10,502 bases of DNA from Sporichthyaceae bacterium (GCA_013696235.1 JACCYY010000199.1:1-10502), one strand, 5' to 3'; positions 1 to 8,327 are shown, numbered from the stretch's first letter. Program-made: numbers and translations. The notes: generated by a model from the sequence alone, not told the origin.

Positions 1-790
1 GCCGCTCGTCGTCGTCCCGTGGCCACAGCCGTCCCTGGATGACGCCGCCCATGCACTTGATCGCGCACGCCGCGATGATCCCCTCGGGGGTTCCGCCGAT
101 GCCGAGCAGCAGGTCCACCCCGGTGCCGGGGCGGGCGGCCATGATCGCGCCGGCCACGTCACCGTCGGTGATGAACTTGATCCTGGCCCCGGTCTCGCGG
201 ATGTCGCTGATGATCTTGGCGTGCCGCGGTCGGTCCAAGATCACCACGGTCACGTCCTGGGCGGACTCCTTCTTTGCCTTCGCCACCCGGCGGATGTTCT
301 CGGCGACCGGTGCGGTGATGTCCACGAGGTCCGCCGCGTCCGGACCGGTCGCCAGCTTCTCCATGTAGAACACTGCGGACGGGTCGTACATCGTGCCTCG
401 CTCGGCGACCGCGAGCACCGCGATGGCGTTGCCCATGCCCTTGGCCGCGAGGGTCGTCCCGTCGATCGGGTCGACGGCGACGTCGCACGGCGGTCCCGAG
501 CCGTCACCGACGATCTCGCCGTTGTAGAGCATCGGCGCGGAGTCCTTCTCGCCTTCCCCGATCACCACCACGCCGTTCATCGACACGGTCGTGATGAGCT
601 GGCGCATCGCGTTCACCGCAGCGTTGTCCGCTCCGTTCTTGTCCCCGCGTCCCACCCACCGACCGGCCGCCATGGCTGCGGCCTCGGTCACCCGGACCAG
701 CTCGAGGGCGAGGTTGCGGTCGGGCACCTCGGTGGGGCGCGCCGAGGTGCGGTCATCCTGGCCGTCGGGTCGATCGCTGGGCTGGCTCAT
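1..790 (-). CDS. glpX: Fructose-1,6-bisphosphatase class II (GlpX), 3' end cut by window edge
   Basis: Hydrolyses fructose 1,6-bisphosphate to fructose 6-phosphate and phosphate, the committed gluconeogenic step, in the cytosol. About 263 of an expected ~340 residues are inside the window; the C-terminus lies beyond position 1. Class II signatures are visible: [17 protein letters not shown] near residues 47-63, the metal-binding IGEGEKD at 77-83, DPIDGT at 107-112 and, near the visible end, a DGDVAGAI segment that supplies a further metal ligand. The ATG at 790 is preceded by GAGAGG (803-808 on the complement) and a TACGAT -10 hexamer. The first ~20 residues, rich in D, P and S, are a non-conserved leader usual in actinobacterial GlpX. 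It is divergent from the DUF4245 gene, as in M. tuberculosis, where GlpX is the main FBPase. In related genomes fumarase commonly follows. Identity is very secure; only the exact start carries doubt. Confidence 0.97.
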   Translation of the reverse strand, partial: MSQPSDRPDGQDDRTSARPTEVPDRNLALELVRVTEAAAMAAGRWVGRGDKNGADNAAVNAMRQLITTVSMNGVVVIGEGEKDSAPMLYNGEIVGDGSGPPCDVAVDPIDGTTLAAKGMGNAIAVLAVAERGTMYDPSAVFYMEKLATGPDAADLVDITAPVAENIRRVAKAKKESAQDVTVVILDRPRHAKIISDIRETGARIKFITDGDVAGAIMAARPGTGVDLLLGIGGTPEGIIAACAIKCMGGVIQGRLWPRDDDER

Positions 791-835
791 CTGCCACACA
801 CGCCTCTCGGTGGTGCTGTGCTCGGGAGTGCGGCG

Positions 836-841
836 ATCGTA
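836..841 (-). promoter_or_regulatory. Candidate -10 hexamer of the glpX promoter
   Basis: The complement reads TACGAT, matching the actinobacterial TANNNT -10 consensus. Transcription would start near 829, giving a leader of about 38 bases that holds the GAGAGG ribosome-binding sequence. No convincing -35 is seen at 16-18 bases upstream. Confidence 0.45.
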
Positions 842-923
842 TCGGCGACCACCTCGACCCCGGCCGCACGCGATCCACCGGGGTGCAGGTCGGGCGACCA
901 GCGCCCTCGGCGAGGATGGGACG

Positions 924-1511
924 GTGCCGACCGAAGCGAGCGACGAGCCAGCGGCTGCGCCAGCCGGCCGCCGGGGAGGCGGCAGCACGCTCGACATGGT
1001 GCGGTCGTTGGGGATCGTGCTGCTGCTGATCGGTGCGATCGCCTTGATCACGTTGCGACCACCAGGCGGGGACGGGATCCGGGTGGTCGAGTACGGCACC
1101 GAGCTGGCCTCGGCCCGGGTCGCCGCGCCCTATCCCGTCCTGGCGCCGAGCGGCCTGGACGGCTACCGCGCCACGAGCGTGCGGTTCGCCGCGACCGACG
1201 AAGGGACGGTGTGGCACCTCGGCTACGTCTCGCCGCTCGGGGAGTACGTCGGCCTGGACCAGACCGACGGCGCCGCGGCGGGCTTCGTCGACGACCTGAC
1301 CGAGGGAGCCGAGGCGCTCGGCGGCTCGAACGGCTCGGTCGATCTCGGCGGGCGGGCATGGGATCGCTACGACGGCGGCGGCGACCAGGATGGCGAGCGG
1401 GTCCGCGGTCTCGCCAGCCAGGGTGACGGGGCAACGGCGCTGGTGTCCGGCACGGCCGAGTGGCCCGAACTCGAGGCGATGGCCGCCGCCCTGTCCGCCA
1501 CGGCCGGCTGA
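924..1511 (+). CDS. DUF4245 family membrane-anchored protein
   Basis: 195-residue protein of unknown function. I chose the GTG at 924 because GAGG at 912-915 lies 8 bases upstream and the frame before it runs antisense into glpX without family-like sequence. Layout: a short basic, Ala-rich cytoplasmic tail (1-27), one hydrophobic segment (about 28-44, including [17 protein letters not shown]), then an extracytoplasmic domain of about 150 residues. That domain begins with the [14 protein letters not shown] stretch and contains the VWHLGYVSP segment, which is typical of DUF4245. No lipobox cysteine is visible, so it should be a signal-anchored protein facing the cell surface. Its divergent pairing with glpX is conserved in actinobacteria (Rv1100 next to Rv1099c), which supports the family call, but no role is established. 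The stop codon abuts the stop of the convergent yaaA gene. Confidence 0.85.
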   Translation: MPTEASDEPAAAPAGRRGGGSTLDMVRSLGIVLLLIGAIALITLRPPGGDGIRVVEYGTELASARVAAPYPVLAPSGLDGYRATSVRFAATDEGTVWHLGYVSPLGEYVGLDQTDGAAAGFVDDLTEGAEALGGSNGSVDLGGRAWDRYDGGGDQDGERVRGLASQGDGATALVSGTAEWPELEAMAAALSATAG

Positions 1512-1519
1512 TCAGCCGG
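1504..1519. repeat. 16-bp perfect palindrome holding both convergent stop codons
   Basis: CCGGCTGATCAGCCGG is its own reverse complement. The TGA of the DUF4245 gene (1509-1511) and the TGA of yaaA (1514-1512 on the complement) abut inside it. It could fold as a 6-bp GC-rich stem with a GATC loop, on either strand. No U-tract follows, so it is not a classical intrinsic terminator. Confidence 0.7.
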
Positions 1520-2285
1520 GGAGGACGACGTGGAGGACGCGCCGACCGTCGTGCGCCGGCGATTCGAGCTCGACCTCCCACTGCTCGCCCAGGGCAGCGG
1601 CCAGCCGCTCTGGCGTCCGCGGGTCGGGGCCGCTGCGGGTCACCAGGTGACGGACGACCTGGCCGCGCGTGTGCTTGGCCAGGTGCGAGACGACCACCCG
1701 CGATCCCGCGACGTCGCGCAGCACGCGGACCGCGACTGTCCGGGCCGCGACCTCGCCCGTCGGTCGCCACGCTGCGGCGTACGTGGCGGAGCGGCAGTCC
1801 ACCACGAGCTGGCCCGCGGCCCGGGCGTCCAGGAGCCGGGCGAGGTGCTCGCGCCAGTACGCGCCGACGGGACCGATCCCCGGCAGGGAGACGTCCATCG
1901 CGAGCCGGTAGGCCGGGACCCGGTCGTCCAGCCGGAGCAAGCCCCAGGCCGCCGAGACCACGAGCACCCGGCTCGCTGCCCGGCGCCGCGCACCGACCGG
2001 GAGCGTCGACAGCCCGAGCGCGTCGTAGAGCACACCGGAGTAGAGCGCGTCGACCCGCTGGGCCGGCGCGCTGCGCCAGCTCACGTTGCGGCTGACCTCC
2101 GTACGGAGTGTCGACGAGACACCGAGGGCGGCGGCGGCGGTCTCACCGGCGGAGGTGTCGGCGAGTGCGGTCAGGAGGCGCTCCCTGGCCGCGTTGAGCT
2201 CGGGGAAGCTCAGGGCGTCGAGGCGGACCGGCTGCCCACGCTGCCGCGGCGTCTTGCCCTCGGACGGCGGAAGCAGGACCAGCAC
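1512..2285 (-). CDS. yaaA: Peroxide stress protein YaaA (DUF328 / UPF0246)
   Basis: 257 residues, the family's usual size (E. coli YaaA is 258). In E. coli YaaA is induced by OxyR and protects DNA and proteins from hydrogen peroxide by keeping unincorporated iron low; the family has a DNA-binding fold. Visible signatures are the N-terminal MLVLLPPSEGKT, LYSGVLYDALG near residues 82-92, SAAWGLLRLDDRVPAYRL with the following LPGIGPVGAYWREHL, and the C-terminal VVVSHLAKHTRGQVVRHL. The start is GTG at 2285, 9 bases after the xseB stop, with GAGGG inside the end of xseB as a distant ribosome-binding sequence, so translation is probably coupled. It ends a likely xseA-xseB-yaaA operon and converges on the DUF4245 gene with abutting stops. 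Family membership is clear. The peroxide role is transferred from E. coli and may differ here. Confidence 0.92.
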   Translation of the reverse strand: MLVLLPPSEGKTPRQRGQPVRLDALSFPELNAARERLLTALADTSAGETAAAALGVSSTLRTEVSRNVSWRSAPAQRVDALYSGVLYDALGLSTLPVGARRRAASRVLVVSAAWGLLRLDDRVPAYRLAMDVSLPGIGPVGAYWREHLARLLDARAAGQLVVDCRSATYAAAWRPTGEVAARTVAVRVLRDVAGSRVVVSHLAKHTRGQVVRHLVTRSGPDPRTPERLAAALGEQWEVELESPAHDGRRVLHVVLPG

Positions 2286-2294
2286 CGGTGCCGG

Positions 2295-2531
2295 TCAGTC
2301 CCTCGCCGGGGGGAGGCTGGGCGGGTCCTGGCCCTCGACGGTCGCGCGGACGGCGTCGAGGCGGGCGCGCGCGCCGTCGAGCCATTGCTGGCAGATGGCG
2401 GCCAGCTCCTCGCCGCGCTCCCACAGCGTCAGAGACTCCTCGAGCGTCGTGCCCCCGGTCTCCAGGCGGCGGACCACCTCGGCCAGCTCGTCGCGGGCTG
2501 CCTCGTAGCTCAACGCCTGCTGCTCCGCCAC
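2295..2531 (-). CDS. xseB: Exodeoxyribonuclease VII small subunit
   Basis: 78-residue XseB, the normal length. It forms a helical coiled-coil array on XseA, making the exonuclease VII holoenzyme that degrades single-stranded DNA to short oligonucleotides in both directions, in mismatch repair and damage processing. Family features are LSYEAARDELAEVVRRLETG at residues 7-26 and TTLEESLTLWERGEELAAICQQWL at about 28-51, with the two-helix layout and a disordered acidic/proline tail (EGQDPPSLPPARD). The start is GTG at 2531. It has no Shine-Dalgarno sequence but a TAGGCT hexamer ends 6 bases before it. It follows xseA after 41 bases and precedes yaaA by 9. Confidence 0.95.
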   Translation of the reverse strand: MAEQQALSYEAARDELAEVVRRLETGGTTLEESLTLWERGEELAAICQQWLDGARARLDAVRATVEGQDPPSLPPARD

Positions 2532-2537
2532 GCCGCC

Positions 2538-2543
2538 AGCCTA
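2538..2543 (-). promoter_or_regulatory. Candidate -10 for a leaderless xseB-yaaA transcript
   Basis: The complement reads TAGGCT, then GGCGGC, then the GTG start of xseB. A TANNNT hexamer 6 bases before the start codon, without any ribosome-binding sequence, fits a leaderless mRNA starting in the xseA-xseB gap. A -35 is not evident. Confidence 0.4.
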
Positions 2544-2572
2544 CGGTCGCCCAGGCACCCACGACGGGGGAG

Positions 2573-3802
2573 TCAGCTGCGTGGAGCCGGGGTGACGGCG
2601 TCGATGGTGAGGTCGAGCGCACCGTCGGCGACGGCGGCGCGCACGTGGTGGCCCACCTCGACCCCGCGGACCGTCCGGACCGCATCGCCCTTCGCGTCCA
2701 GCAGCACGGTGTACCCGCGCCGAAGCGTGGCCAGCGGGGACAGGGACCGGACGCGGTCGCGGGTGTTGCGCAAGTCGTCCTGCGCGCGCTCGACCCGACG
2801 CGCGAGCCCGGCGCGCAGTCGCGCGAGGTTGGCTTGGAGATCCTGCTCTCTGAGCTCCACTGCGCGCTCAGGTGCGGCCAGGCCGGGTCGGGCGCGGACG
2901 TCGGCCACCCAGGAGACCTGCTGAGCCAGCCACCGGATGACCGCGGCCCGGCTGCGCTCGCGGAGGTCCGCCACGAGCGCGAGCTCCTCGGCGACGGCCG
3001 GCACGACTCGCTTGGCGGCGTCGGTCGGTGTCGACGCGCGCACGTCCGCGACGAGATCCAGCAGTGGGCTGTCCTGCTCGTGACCGATCGCGCTGACCAC
3101 CGGTGTCCGGCACGCGGCCACCGCCCGGACCAGCGCCTCGTCGGAGAACGGCAGCAGGTCCTCCAGCGATCCACCACCTCGAGCGATGATGATCACCTCG
3201 ACCCGGGAGGTACCGTCCAGGGCCCGCAACGCCGAGATCACCTCGGGCACTGCGTGCGGGCCTTGCACCGGGACGTTCTTCACGGTGAACGTGACCGCAG
3301 GCCAGCGCCGCGCCGCGTTCTCCAGCACGTCCTGCTCGGCCGCTGACCCGCGCCCGCAGACCAGGCCGACGGCCGCCGGCAGGAACGGGAGAGGCCGCTT
3401 GCGGTCGGCAGCGAACAGGCCCTCGGCCGCGAGCACCTGCTTGAGCCGCTCGAGCCGGGCCAGCAGCTCGCCGATCCCCACATGACGGAGGTCGCTCGCG
3501 TTCAGCGACAGCGTGCCGCGGTTGAGGTAGAACTCCGGCCGCGCCAGCACGACTACCCGGCTGCCGGCGACCACGGCGGGCACCACCTGGCCCACCAGGT
3601 CGGCGCCGCACCGTACGGCGATCGACACGTCGGCGGCCGGATCGCGCAACGTCAAGAACACCACCGGGCTCCCGGTGCGGTGGTTGAGCTGGGTGACCTG
3701 GCCCTCGACCCAGACCGACCCGAGCTTGTGCACCCACTCGCCGATCAGCCGGCTCACGGTACGAACCGGCACCGGCTGCTCCGGGGAGGACTCCAACGGC
3801 AT
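2573..3802 (-). CDS. xseA: Exodeoxyribonuclease VII large subunit
   Basis: 409 residues from the ATG at 3802; E. coli XseA is 456, and shorter forms are usual in actinobacteria. It is the catalytic subunit of exonuclease VII, a metal-independent single-strand DNA nuclease. Layout: an N-terminal OB-fold for DNA binding (about 10-108, with IGEWVHKLGSVWVEGQV and a FLTLRD strand); the nuclease core with VGLVCGRGSAAEQDVLENA (145-163), IIIARGGGSLEDLLPFSDE (204-222) and SAIGHEQDSPLLDLVADVRASTPTDAA (237-263); then a long, arginine-rich helical C-terminus (about 270-385) that binds XseB. The frame stays open to 3898, but those 32 extra codons overlap the start of divergent ispH and look non-coding. 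MPLESSPEQPVPVRTVSRL matches the family start, and TACCCT sits 6 bases upstream as a leaderless -10. The end of the protein (SRLSPLATLRRGY-like region and after) is the usual XseA tail. Confidence 0.95.
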   Translation of the reverse strand: MPLESSPEQPVPVRTVSRLIGEWVHKLGSVWVEGQVTQLNHRTGSPVVFLTLRDPAADVSIAVRCGADLVGQVVPAVVAGSRVVVLARPEFYLNRGTLSLNASDLRHVGIGELLARLERLKQVLAAEGLFAADRKRPLPFLPAAVGLVCGRGSAAEQDVLENAARRWPAVTFTVKNVPVQGPHAVPEVISALRALDGTSRVEVIIIARGGGSLEDLLPFSDEALVRAVAACRTPVVSAIGHEQDSPLLDLVADVRASTPTDAAKRVVPAVAEELALVADLRERSRAAVIRWLAQQVSWVADVRARPGLAAPERAVELREQDLQANLARLRAGLARRVERAQDDLRNTRDRVRSLSPLATLRRGYTVLLDAKGDAVRTVRGVEVGHHVRAAVADGALDLTIDAVTPAPRS

Positions 3803-3808
3803 CGCGCC

Positions 3809-3814
3809 AGGGTA
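3809..3814 (-). promoter_or_regulatory. Candidate -10 for a leaderless xseA transcript
   Basis: The complement reads TACCCT followed by GGCGCG and the ATG of xseA at 3802. The spacing of 6 bases and lack of a Shine-Dalgarno sequence suggest transcription begins at or next to the A of ATG. It supports the start at 3802 over the longer frame. Confidence 0.45.
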
Positions 3815-3852
3815 GGAGACCGACCGATCCTCGGCGATGAGACGATGGGGGC

Positions 3853-4809
3853 ATGCCCGAGACCGCCCAACCTTCCCGGCGTGTCCTTCTCGCCTCACCG
3901 CGCGGCTACTGCGCCGGGGTCGACCGCGCGGTGATCGCGGTCGAGCGGGCGCTCGAGCAGCACGGCGCGCCGGTGTACGTCCGCAAGCAGATCGTCCACA
4001 ACACGCACGTCGTGCGGACCCTGGAGCGGCGCGGCGCGATCTTCGTCGACGAGACGGACGAGGTGCCCGAGGGTGCGCTCGTGGTGTTCTCCGCCCACGG
4101 GGTCTCGCCCGCCGTGCACGCCGAGGCGGCCCAGCGGGGTTTGCGCACCATCGATGCGACCTGCCCGCTCGTGACGAAGGTCCACAACGAGGCCCGGCGA
4201 TTTGCTTCGCAGGACCTCGACATCCTGCTGATCGGTCATGCCGGGCACGAGGAGGTCGAGGGGACCGCCGGAGAGGCTCCGGAGCGGATCCAGCTCGTCG
4301 AGACCCCGGACGGCGCAGCCGACGTGGCGGTCCGCGACCCGGCTCGGGTTGCCTGGCTGTCCCAGACGACGCTGTCGGTGGACGAGACGCTGCAGACGGT
4401 TGCCCGGCTGCGCGAGCGGTTCCCGCTGCTCATCGACCCGCCGAGCGACGACATCTGCTACGCGACGCAGAACCGACAGGTCGCCGTGAAGCAGCTGGCC
4501 GGCCAGTGCGAGCTGGTGCTCGTGGTGGGCTCGCGGAACTCGTCGAACTCCGTACGACTGGTCGAGGTGGCGCTCGAGAGCGGTGCGGGTGCGTCCTACC
4601 TCGTCGACGATGCGACCGAGATCAGCGCCGACTGGCTCGCCGGGGTCACCACGGTCGGGCTGACGTCAGGTGCATCGGTGCCGGAGGAGCTCGTCGACGG
4701 CGTCCTGCACTGGCTCGCAGCGCATGGTTTCGCCGACGTGTCGGAGGTGCGCTCAGCCGAGGAGCGGCTGGTGTTCTCGCTCCCCAAGGAGCTGCGCAGC
4801 TCGGCTTGA
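3853..4809 (+). CDS. ispH: 4-hydroxy-3-methylbut-2-enyl diphosphate reductase (IspH/LytB)
   Basis: 318 residues, the usual length. It converts HMBPP to isopentenyl and dimethylallyl diphosphate, the last MEP-pathway step, using a [4Fe-4S] cluster in the cytosol. The three cluster cysteines are visible: C20 ([12 protein letters not shown]), C104 ([11 protein letters not shown]) and C202 ([12 protein letters not shown]). Substrate residues are H49 (VHNTHVV), H82 (SAHGVS), H132 and E134 ([11 protein letters not shown]) and the [10 protein letters not shown] stretch. All are in register with E. coli IspH at an offset of 5 to 8 residues. The start is ATG at 3853, 50 bases from divergent xseA. The G-run before the ATG is a poor ribosome-binding sequence, and GACGAT at 3841-3846 is only a weak -10, so its promoter is unclear. 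It converges on the DUF6542 gene with 44 bases between the stops. The iron-sulfur centre makes the enzyme oxygen-sensitive, and yaaA lies two genes away. Confidence 0.98.
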   Translation: MPETAQPSRRVLLASPRGYCAGVDRAVIAVERALEQHGAPVYVRKQIVHNTHVVRTLERRGAIFVDETDEVPEGALVVFSAHGVSPAVHAEAAQRGLRTIDATCPLVTKVHNEARRFASQDLDILLIGHAGHEEVEGTAGEAPERIQLVETPDGAADVAVRDPARVAWLSQTTLSVDETLQTVARLRERFPLLIDPPSDDICYATQNRQVAVKQLAGQCELVLVVGSRNSSNSVRLVEVALESGAGASYLVDDATEISADWLAGVTTVGLTSGASVPEELVDGVLHWLAAHGFADVSEVRSAEERLVFSLPKELRSSA

Positions 4810-4853
4810 CGGGGGTTGCGCGGGGCAGACCGGGCGACGGACGCGGTCAGCGG

Positions 4854-5381
4854 TCAGTCGAGGTACGTGCGGTAACCGACCGCCAGCACGGCGAGCGCGG
4901 TGCCGACCAGCAGCATGAAGGGGTGGTCGAGCACGGCCGCGGCCATGTCACCGGACGTTCGCTGCACCCAGCTGCCCTCGCTCGCTGGCGCGACCTGCGC
5001 GGCCAGGCCGGCCGCGGCGATGAACACCAGCGGAGGCACGGCGGCCGACGCCCACGAGTCGCGACCGCGCAGGCGCAGGCCGACGAACGCACTCATCGCG
5101 ACGAAGGCGATGAAGAACATCCACCCGAGCCCGGGGGACGCAGCGGCATCGATGACGGCACCCAGCGTGGTTCCCACGAGTGCGACGACGGCCGCCCCGG
5201 TCGCGGTGAGCCCCTCCAGGGCCGGCCCGCGTGGGACAGGATGCCGCTGCACGTGCGTGACGAGACCTGGCCGCGGGTCGTCGCCCTCGTCGGCGGACCG
5301 TACCGGCCTCGGCTCCCGAGGGAGGGCACGCGCCGGTACGACCCGCGGGTCGTCGTCCTCGCGGTACGGCACGCCTGGCAT
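4854..5381 (-). CDS. DUF6542 family membrane protein
   Basis: 175-residue integral membrane protein of unknown function. A cytoplasmic N-terminus of about 55 residues rich in R, P and D precedes four hydrophobic segments: GLTATGAAVVALVGTTLGAV; GWMFFIAFVAMSAFVGLRL; SWASAAVPPLVFIAAAGLA; and HPFMLLVGTALAVLAVGYR near the C-terminus. The PGLGWMFF and VPPLVF elements are typical of DUF6542, a small actinobacterial family found next to ispH and ychF (Rv1111c between Rv1110 and Rv1112). I place the start at the ATG at 5381. An in-frame ATG at 5459 would add 26 atypical residues, while 5381 has a TATCGT -10 hexamer exactly 7 bases before it and no Shine-Dalgarno, a leaderless arrangement. Context suggests envelope function, perhaps linked to isoprenoid use, but nothing in the sequence proves it. 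Confidence 0.8.
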   Translation of the reverse strand: MPGVPYREDDDPRVVPARALPREPRPVRSADEGDDPRPGLVTHVQRHPVPRGPALEGLTATGAAVVALVGTTLGAVIDAAASPGLGWMFFIAFVAMSAFVGLRLRGRDSWASAAVPPLVFIAAAGLAAQVAPASEGSWVQRTSGDMAAAVLDHPFMLLVGTALAVLAVGYRTYLD

Positions 5382-5388
5382 GTCGCCG

Positions 5389-5394
5389 ACGATA
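5389..5394 (-). promoter_or_regulatory. Candidate -10 for a leaderless DUF6542 transcript
   Basis: The complement reads TATCGT, then CGGCGAC, then the ATG at 5381. The 7-base spacing places the transcription start at the initiation codon. No good -35 is seen. Confidence 0.5.
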
Positions 5395-5460
5395 GGTCTG
5401 GTCGCACCGTCGACCGATGAGGCGCGCCCGACGGGACGGATCTGCGGGCGGCACCCCACC

Positions 5461-5482
5461 GGTCGTCCGCCGGTCGTCCGCC
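5461..5482. repeat. 11-bp direct tandem repeat (two copies)
   Basis: GGTCGTCCGCC occurs twice in perfect tandem immediately beyond the NIPSNAP stop codon (5484-5486). Two copies only, with no further copies seen nearby. Confidence 0.75.
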
Positions 5483-5483
5483 G

Positions 5484-5864
5484 TCATCCAGCCGGACCGG
5501 CCAGCACGGCCCGCAGCGCCGAGATCGACTGCGGCGTCGCCGGCAGGACGATCTCGTGGTAGCTGATCAACCGGCTCAACACCGCCGTTCGTGGTCCGTC
5601 GCGCCAGGCGGCGCTCCCGTAGAACCGCGCCTCGGCGGCGTCGCGCGCAGCGAGCGAGGGATAGGCCCGGACCAGGAAGTAGTGATCGTCGTCGAGGAGC
5701 GACGGTCCATGGGCGACGACCTCGATCCCGAACTGCTCGAGCAGCGGGGCTCCCTCGTCGCGGAGGATCCGGTGGTATGCCGCCCGCTCGCCAGGCTTGA
5801 GCAAGTAGGTCCGGATCTCGATGACTGGTTCGCTCGTCATTCGCGATCCCGGTTGGTCGGTCAT
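5484..5864 (-). CDS. NIPSNAP family protein
   Basis: 126-residue soluble protein with the ferredoxin-like alpha/beta fold of the NIPSNAP / dimeric alpha-beta barrel superfamily. Recognisable elements are VIEIRTYLLKPGERAAYHRIL at about residues 14-34 (the family's IYE-R-TY-L-PG signature), GIEVVAHGPSLLDDDHYFLVRAYPSLAARDAAEARFYGSAAWRDGP at about 46-91, where the sequence HYFLVRAYPSL and F-GS-AW-DG are typical, and a short C-terminal helix. The ATG at 5864 is chosen over the ATG at 5840 because GGAGAGG (5878-5872 on the complement) lies 7 bases before it. No signal or membrane segment. It follows rmuC on the same strand after 40 bases, so the two are probably cotranscribed. Bacterial NIPSNAP proteins have no settled function; a role in binding or modifying small molecules is only a guess. 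Confidence 0.85.
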   Translation of the reverse strand: MTDQPGSRMTSEPVIEIRTYLLKPGERAAYHRILRDEGAPLLEQFGIEVVAHGPSLLDDDHYFLVRAYPSLAARDAAEARFYGSAAWRDGPRTAVLSRLISYHEIVLPATPQSISALRAVLAGPAG

Positions 5865-5871
5865 GGATCTG

Positions 5872-5878
5872 CCTCTCC
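5872..5878 (-). promoter_or_regulatory. Shine-Dalgarno sequence of the NIPSNAP gene
   Basis: The complement reads GGAGAGG, ending 7 bases before the ATG at 5864. It decides that start over the in-frame ATG 24 bases further on. Confidence 0.65.
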
Positions 5879-5904
5879 GGTCGGACGATTTGCGGTCGAC
5901 ATCC

Positions 5905-7092
5905 TCAGTCGCCGGCCGCGCGGCTGGTCGGCATCGTGATCAGCATGTCGGTGTCCGAAGCCAGCAGCTCGGCGGCAGCCACCGGCCGCGGCACGTCCGA
6001 GATACCAGGCAGCGCCGCCAGCTGCTCGTCGACGACGTCGAGAGCGGCGAACCGGCGCGCCGTGACCAGGACGCGGGTCTCCAGCGAGCCGACTGCTCGG
6101 TTGTACGCGGTCACCGCAGACCCCAGCTCCCGACCGAGCTGGCCGAGATGACCACCCATCGTGGCCAGCCGGCCATGCAGCTCACGGCCCAGCGAGAGCA
6201 CCTCCCGCGCGTTCTCGGCGACCGCGTCATGCCGCCAGGCGTAGGCGATCGTGCGCAGCAGGGCGATCAACGTCGACGGTGTCGCGATCACGACGTCGCG
6301 GGCGAAGGCGTGCTCGAGCAGGGTCGGGTCGTGCTCGAGCGCGACCGCGAGGAACGAGTCCGACGGCACGAACATCACGACGAACTCCGGGGACGGCTCG
6401 AAGCGCGCCCAGTACGACTTCGCCGCCAGGCGGGTGACGTGCTCACGAACCTGCCGGGCGTGCGCGTCGAGGCGTGCGCGCTGGCTGCTCTCGTCCCGGG
6501 CGTCCATCGCGTCGAGGTAGCCGGCGAAGGGCACCTTCGCGTCGACCACGACGTTCTTGCCACCGGCCAGCCGGACCACGAGGTCCGGTCGCAACGTGCC
6601 GTCCTCGGTGGTGCTCGACGCCTGGGTCAGGTAGTCGCAGTGCTCGACCATGCCGGCCGCCTCGACGATCCGCTCGAGCTGCAGCTCACCCCAGCGGCCC
6701 CGCACCTGTGGCGCGCGCAGCGCGGTGGACAGCGTGGACGCCTCACGGCGCAGCTCGTCGGAGGATCGGCGGACGGCGTCGACCTGTTCTCGCAGCGCGG
6801 CCTGCGCGGCCGAGCGCTGGTGCTCGGCGGTTCGCAGCTGGACCTCGACCTTCCCGAGGGTGTCCCGCAACGGTGCGACCAGCGACGCCACGCCCTGCTC
6901 GTGGTCACGCTCCCGGGCGATCTGGCCGAGCAGCTGGTCGTACGAGCGCTGCGCGTCGGCACGCCGCGCCTCCGCGGTGTCCCGTTCGGCTGACAGCGAT
7001 CTCTCCTGAGGAGCGCCCCTCGCGGCAGCCAGCAGGAGGCCGAGCCCGATGCCGACCGCGAGCGCGGCAGCGAGTCCGAGGATCTGAGTCAT
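5905..7092 (-). CDS. rmuC: DNA recombination protein RmuC
   Basis: 395 residues from the ATG at 7092. RmuC limits recombination-associated inversions at short inverted repeats and carries a PD-(D/E)XK-like nuclease fold; its biochemistry is poorly defined. Layout: an N-terminal membrane anchor (about 2-24, ILGLAAALAVGIGLGLLLAA); a charged coiled coil (about 28-125, rich in ER, EA and QLRTAE-type heptads); then the RmuC domain, with RGRWGELQLERIVEAAGM (131-148), LRPDLVVRLAGGKNVVVDAKVPF (168-189, candidate catalytic D170, D184 and K186), FVPSDSFLAVALEHDPTLLEHAF and VIATPSTLIALLRTIAYAW. The C-terminus is a second helical region. The frame stays open to 7260, but the anchor at MTQILG is the natural N-terminus and the extra 56 residues run to the start of divergent ychF. 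No clear Shine-Dalgarno is seen, and CACGCT 7 bases upstream is only a weak -10. It heads a probable rmuC-NIPSNAP operon. Confidence 0.93.
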   Translation of the reverse strand: MTQILGLAAALAVGIGLGLLLAAARGAPQERSLSAERDTAEARRADAQRSYDQLLGQIARERDHEQGVASLVAPLRDTLGKVEVQLRTAEHQRSAAQAALREQVDAVRRSSDELRREASTLSTALRAPQVRGRWGELQLERIVEAAGMVEHCDYLTQASSTTEDGTLRPDLVVRLAGGKNVVVDAKVPFAGYLDAMDARDESSQRARLDAHARQVREHVTRLAAKSYWARFEPSPEFVVMFVPSDSFLAVALEHDPTLLEHAFARDVVIATPSTLIALLRTIAYAWRHDAVAENAREVLSLGRELHGRLATMGGHLGQLGRELGSAVTAYNRAVGSLETRVLVTARRFAALDVVDEQLAALPGISDVPRPVAAAELLASDTDMLITMPTSRAAGD

Positions 7093-7239
7093 GGGACGAA
7101 GCGTGACTGGAGCCACCGACACTTCCGTGGTCCCACATCCCATCGAAGGGCGCCGGGCACCACTGTGTCCGGCGTGTTGCGACGTCCAGCGCCCTGCGAT
7201 CGGGATCCCGGCCTGCGGGCGAAGCTCGGCCGGCGAACG

Positions 7240-7245
7240 TAGGAT
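7240..7245 (+). promoter_or_regulatory. Candidate -10 for a leaderless ychF transcript
   Basis: TAGGAT is followed by CGCCCCTC and the GTG start of ychF at 7254. There is no Shine-Dalgarno sequence in the 20 bases before the start. The 8-base spacing fits a leaderless mRNA. Confidence 0.5.
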
Positions 7246-7253
7246 CGCCCCTC

Positions 7254-8327
<1,074 letters not shown>

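Noticed and set aside
221..1426. 401-codon open frame on the plus strand
   Set aside because: It runs antisense through glpX and then out of frame across the DUF4245 gene. Its product is Arg/Gly/His-rich low-complexity sequence, a usual artefact of high GC.
1530..2924. 464-codon open frame on the plus strand
   Set aside because: It lies antisense to yaaA, xseB and xseA, all of which have clear family motifs, and its translation has no recognisable domain.
2143..3177. 344-codon open frame on the minus strand, and the 328-codon frame at 2868-3854
   Set aside because: They overlap xseA, xseB and yaaA in other frames and encode Arg/Ser/Pro-rich sequence with no family motif.
3837..5420. 527-codon open frame on the plus strand, the longest in the window
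   Set aside because: It is frame-shifted over ispH and antisense to the DUF6542 gene. The ispH frame has all expected cysteines and substrate residues, so this is a shadow.
5821..6993. 390-codon open frame on the plus strand
   Set aside because: It is antisense to rmuC, whose motifs are intact.
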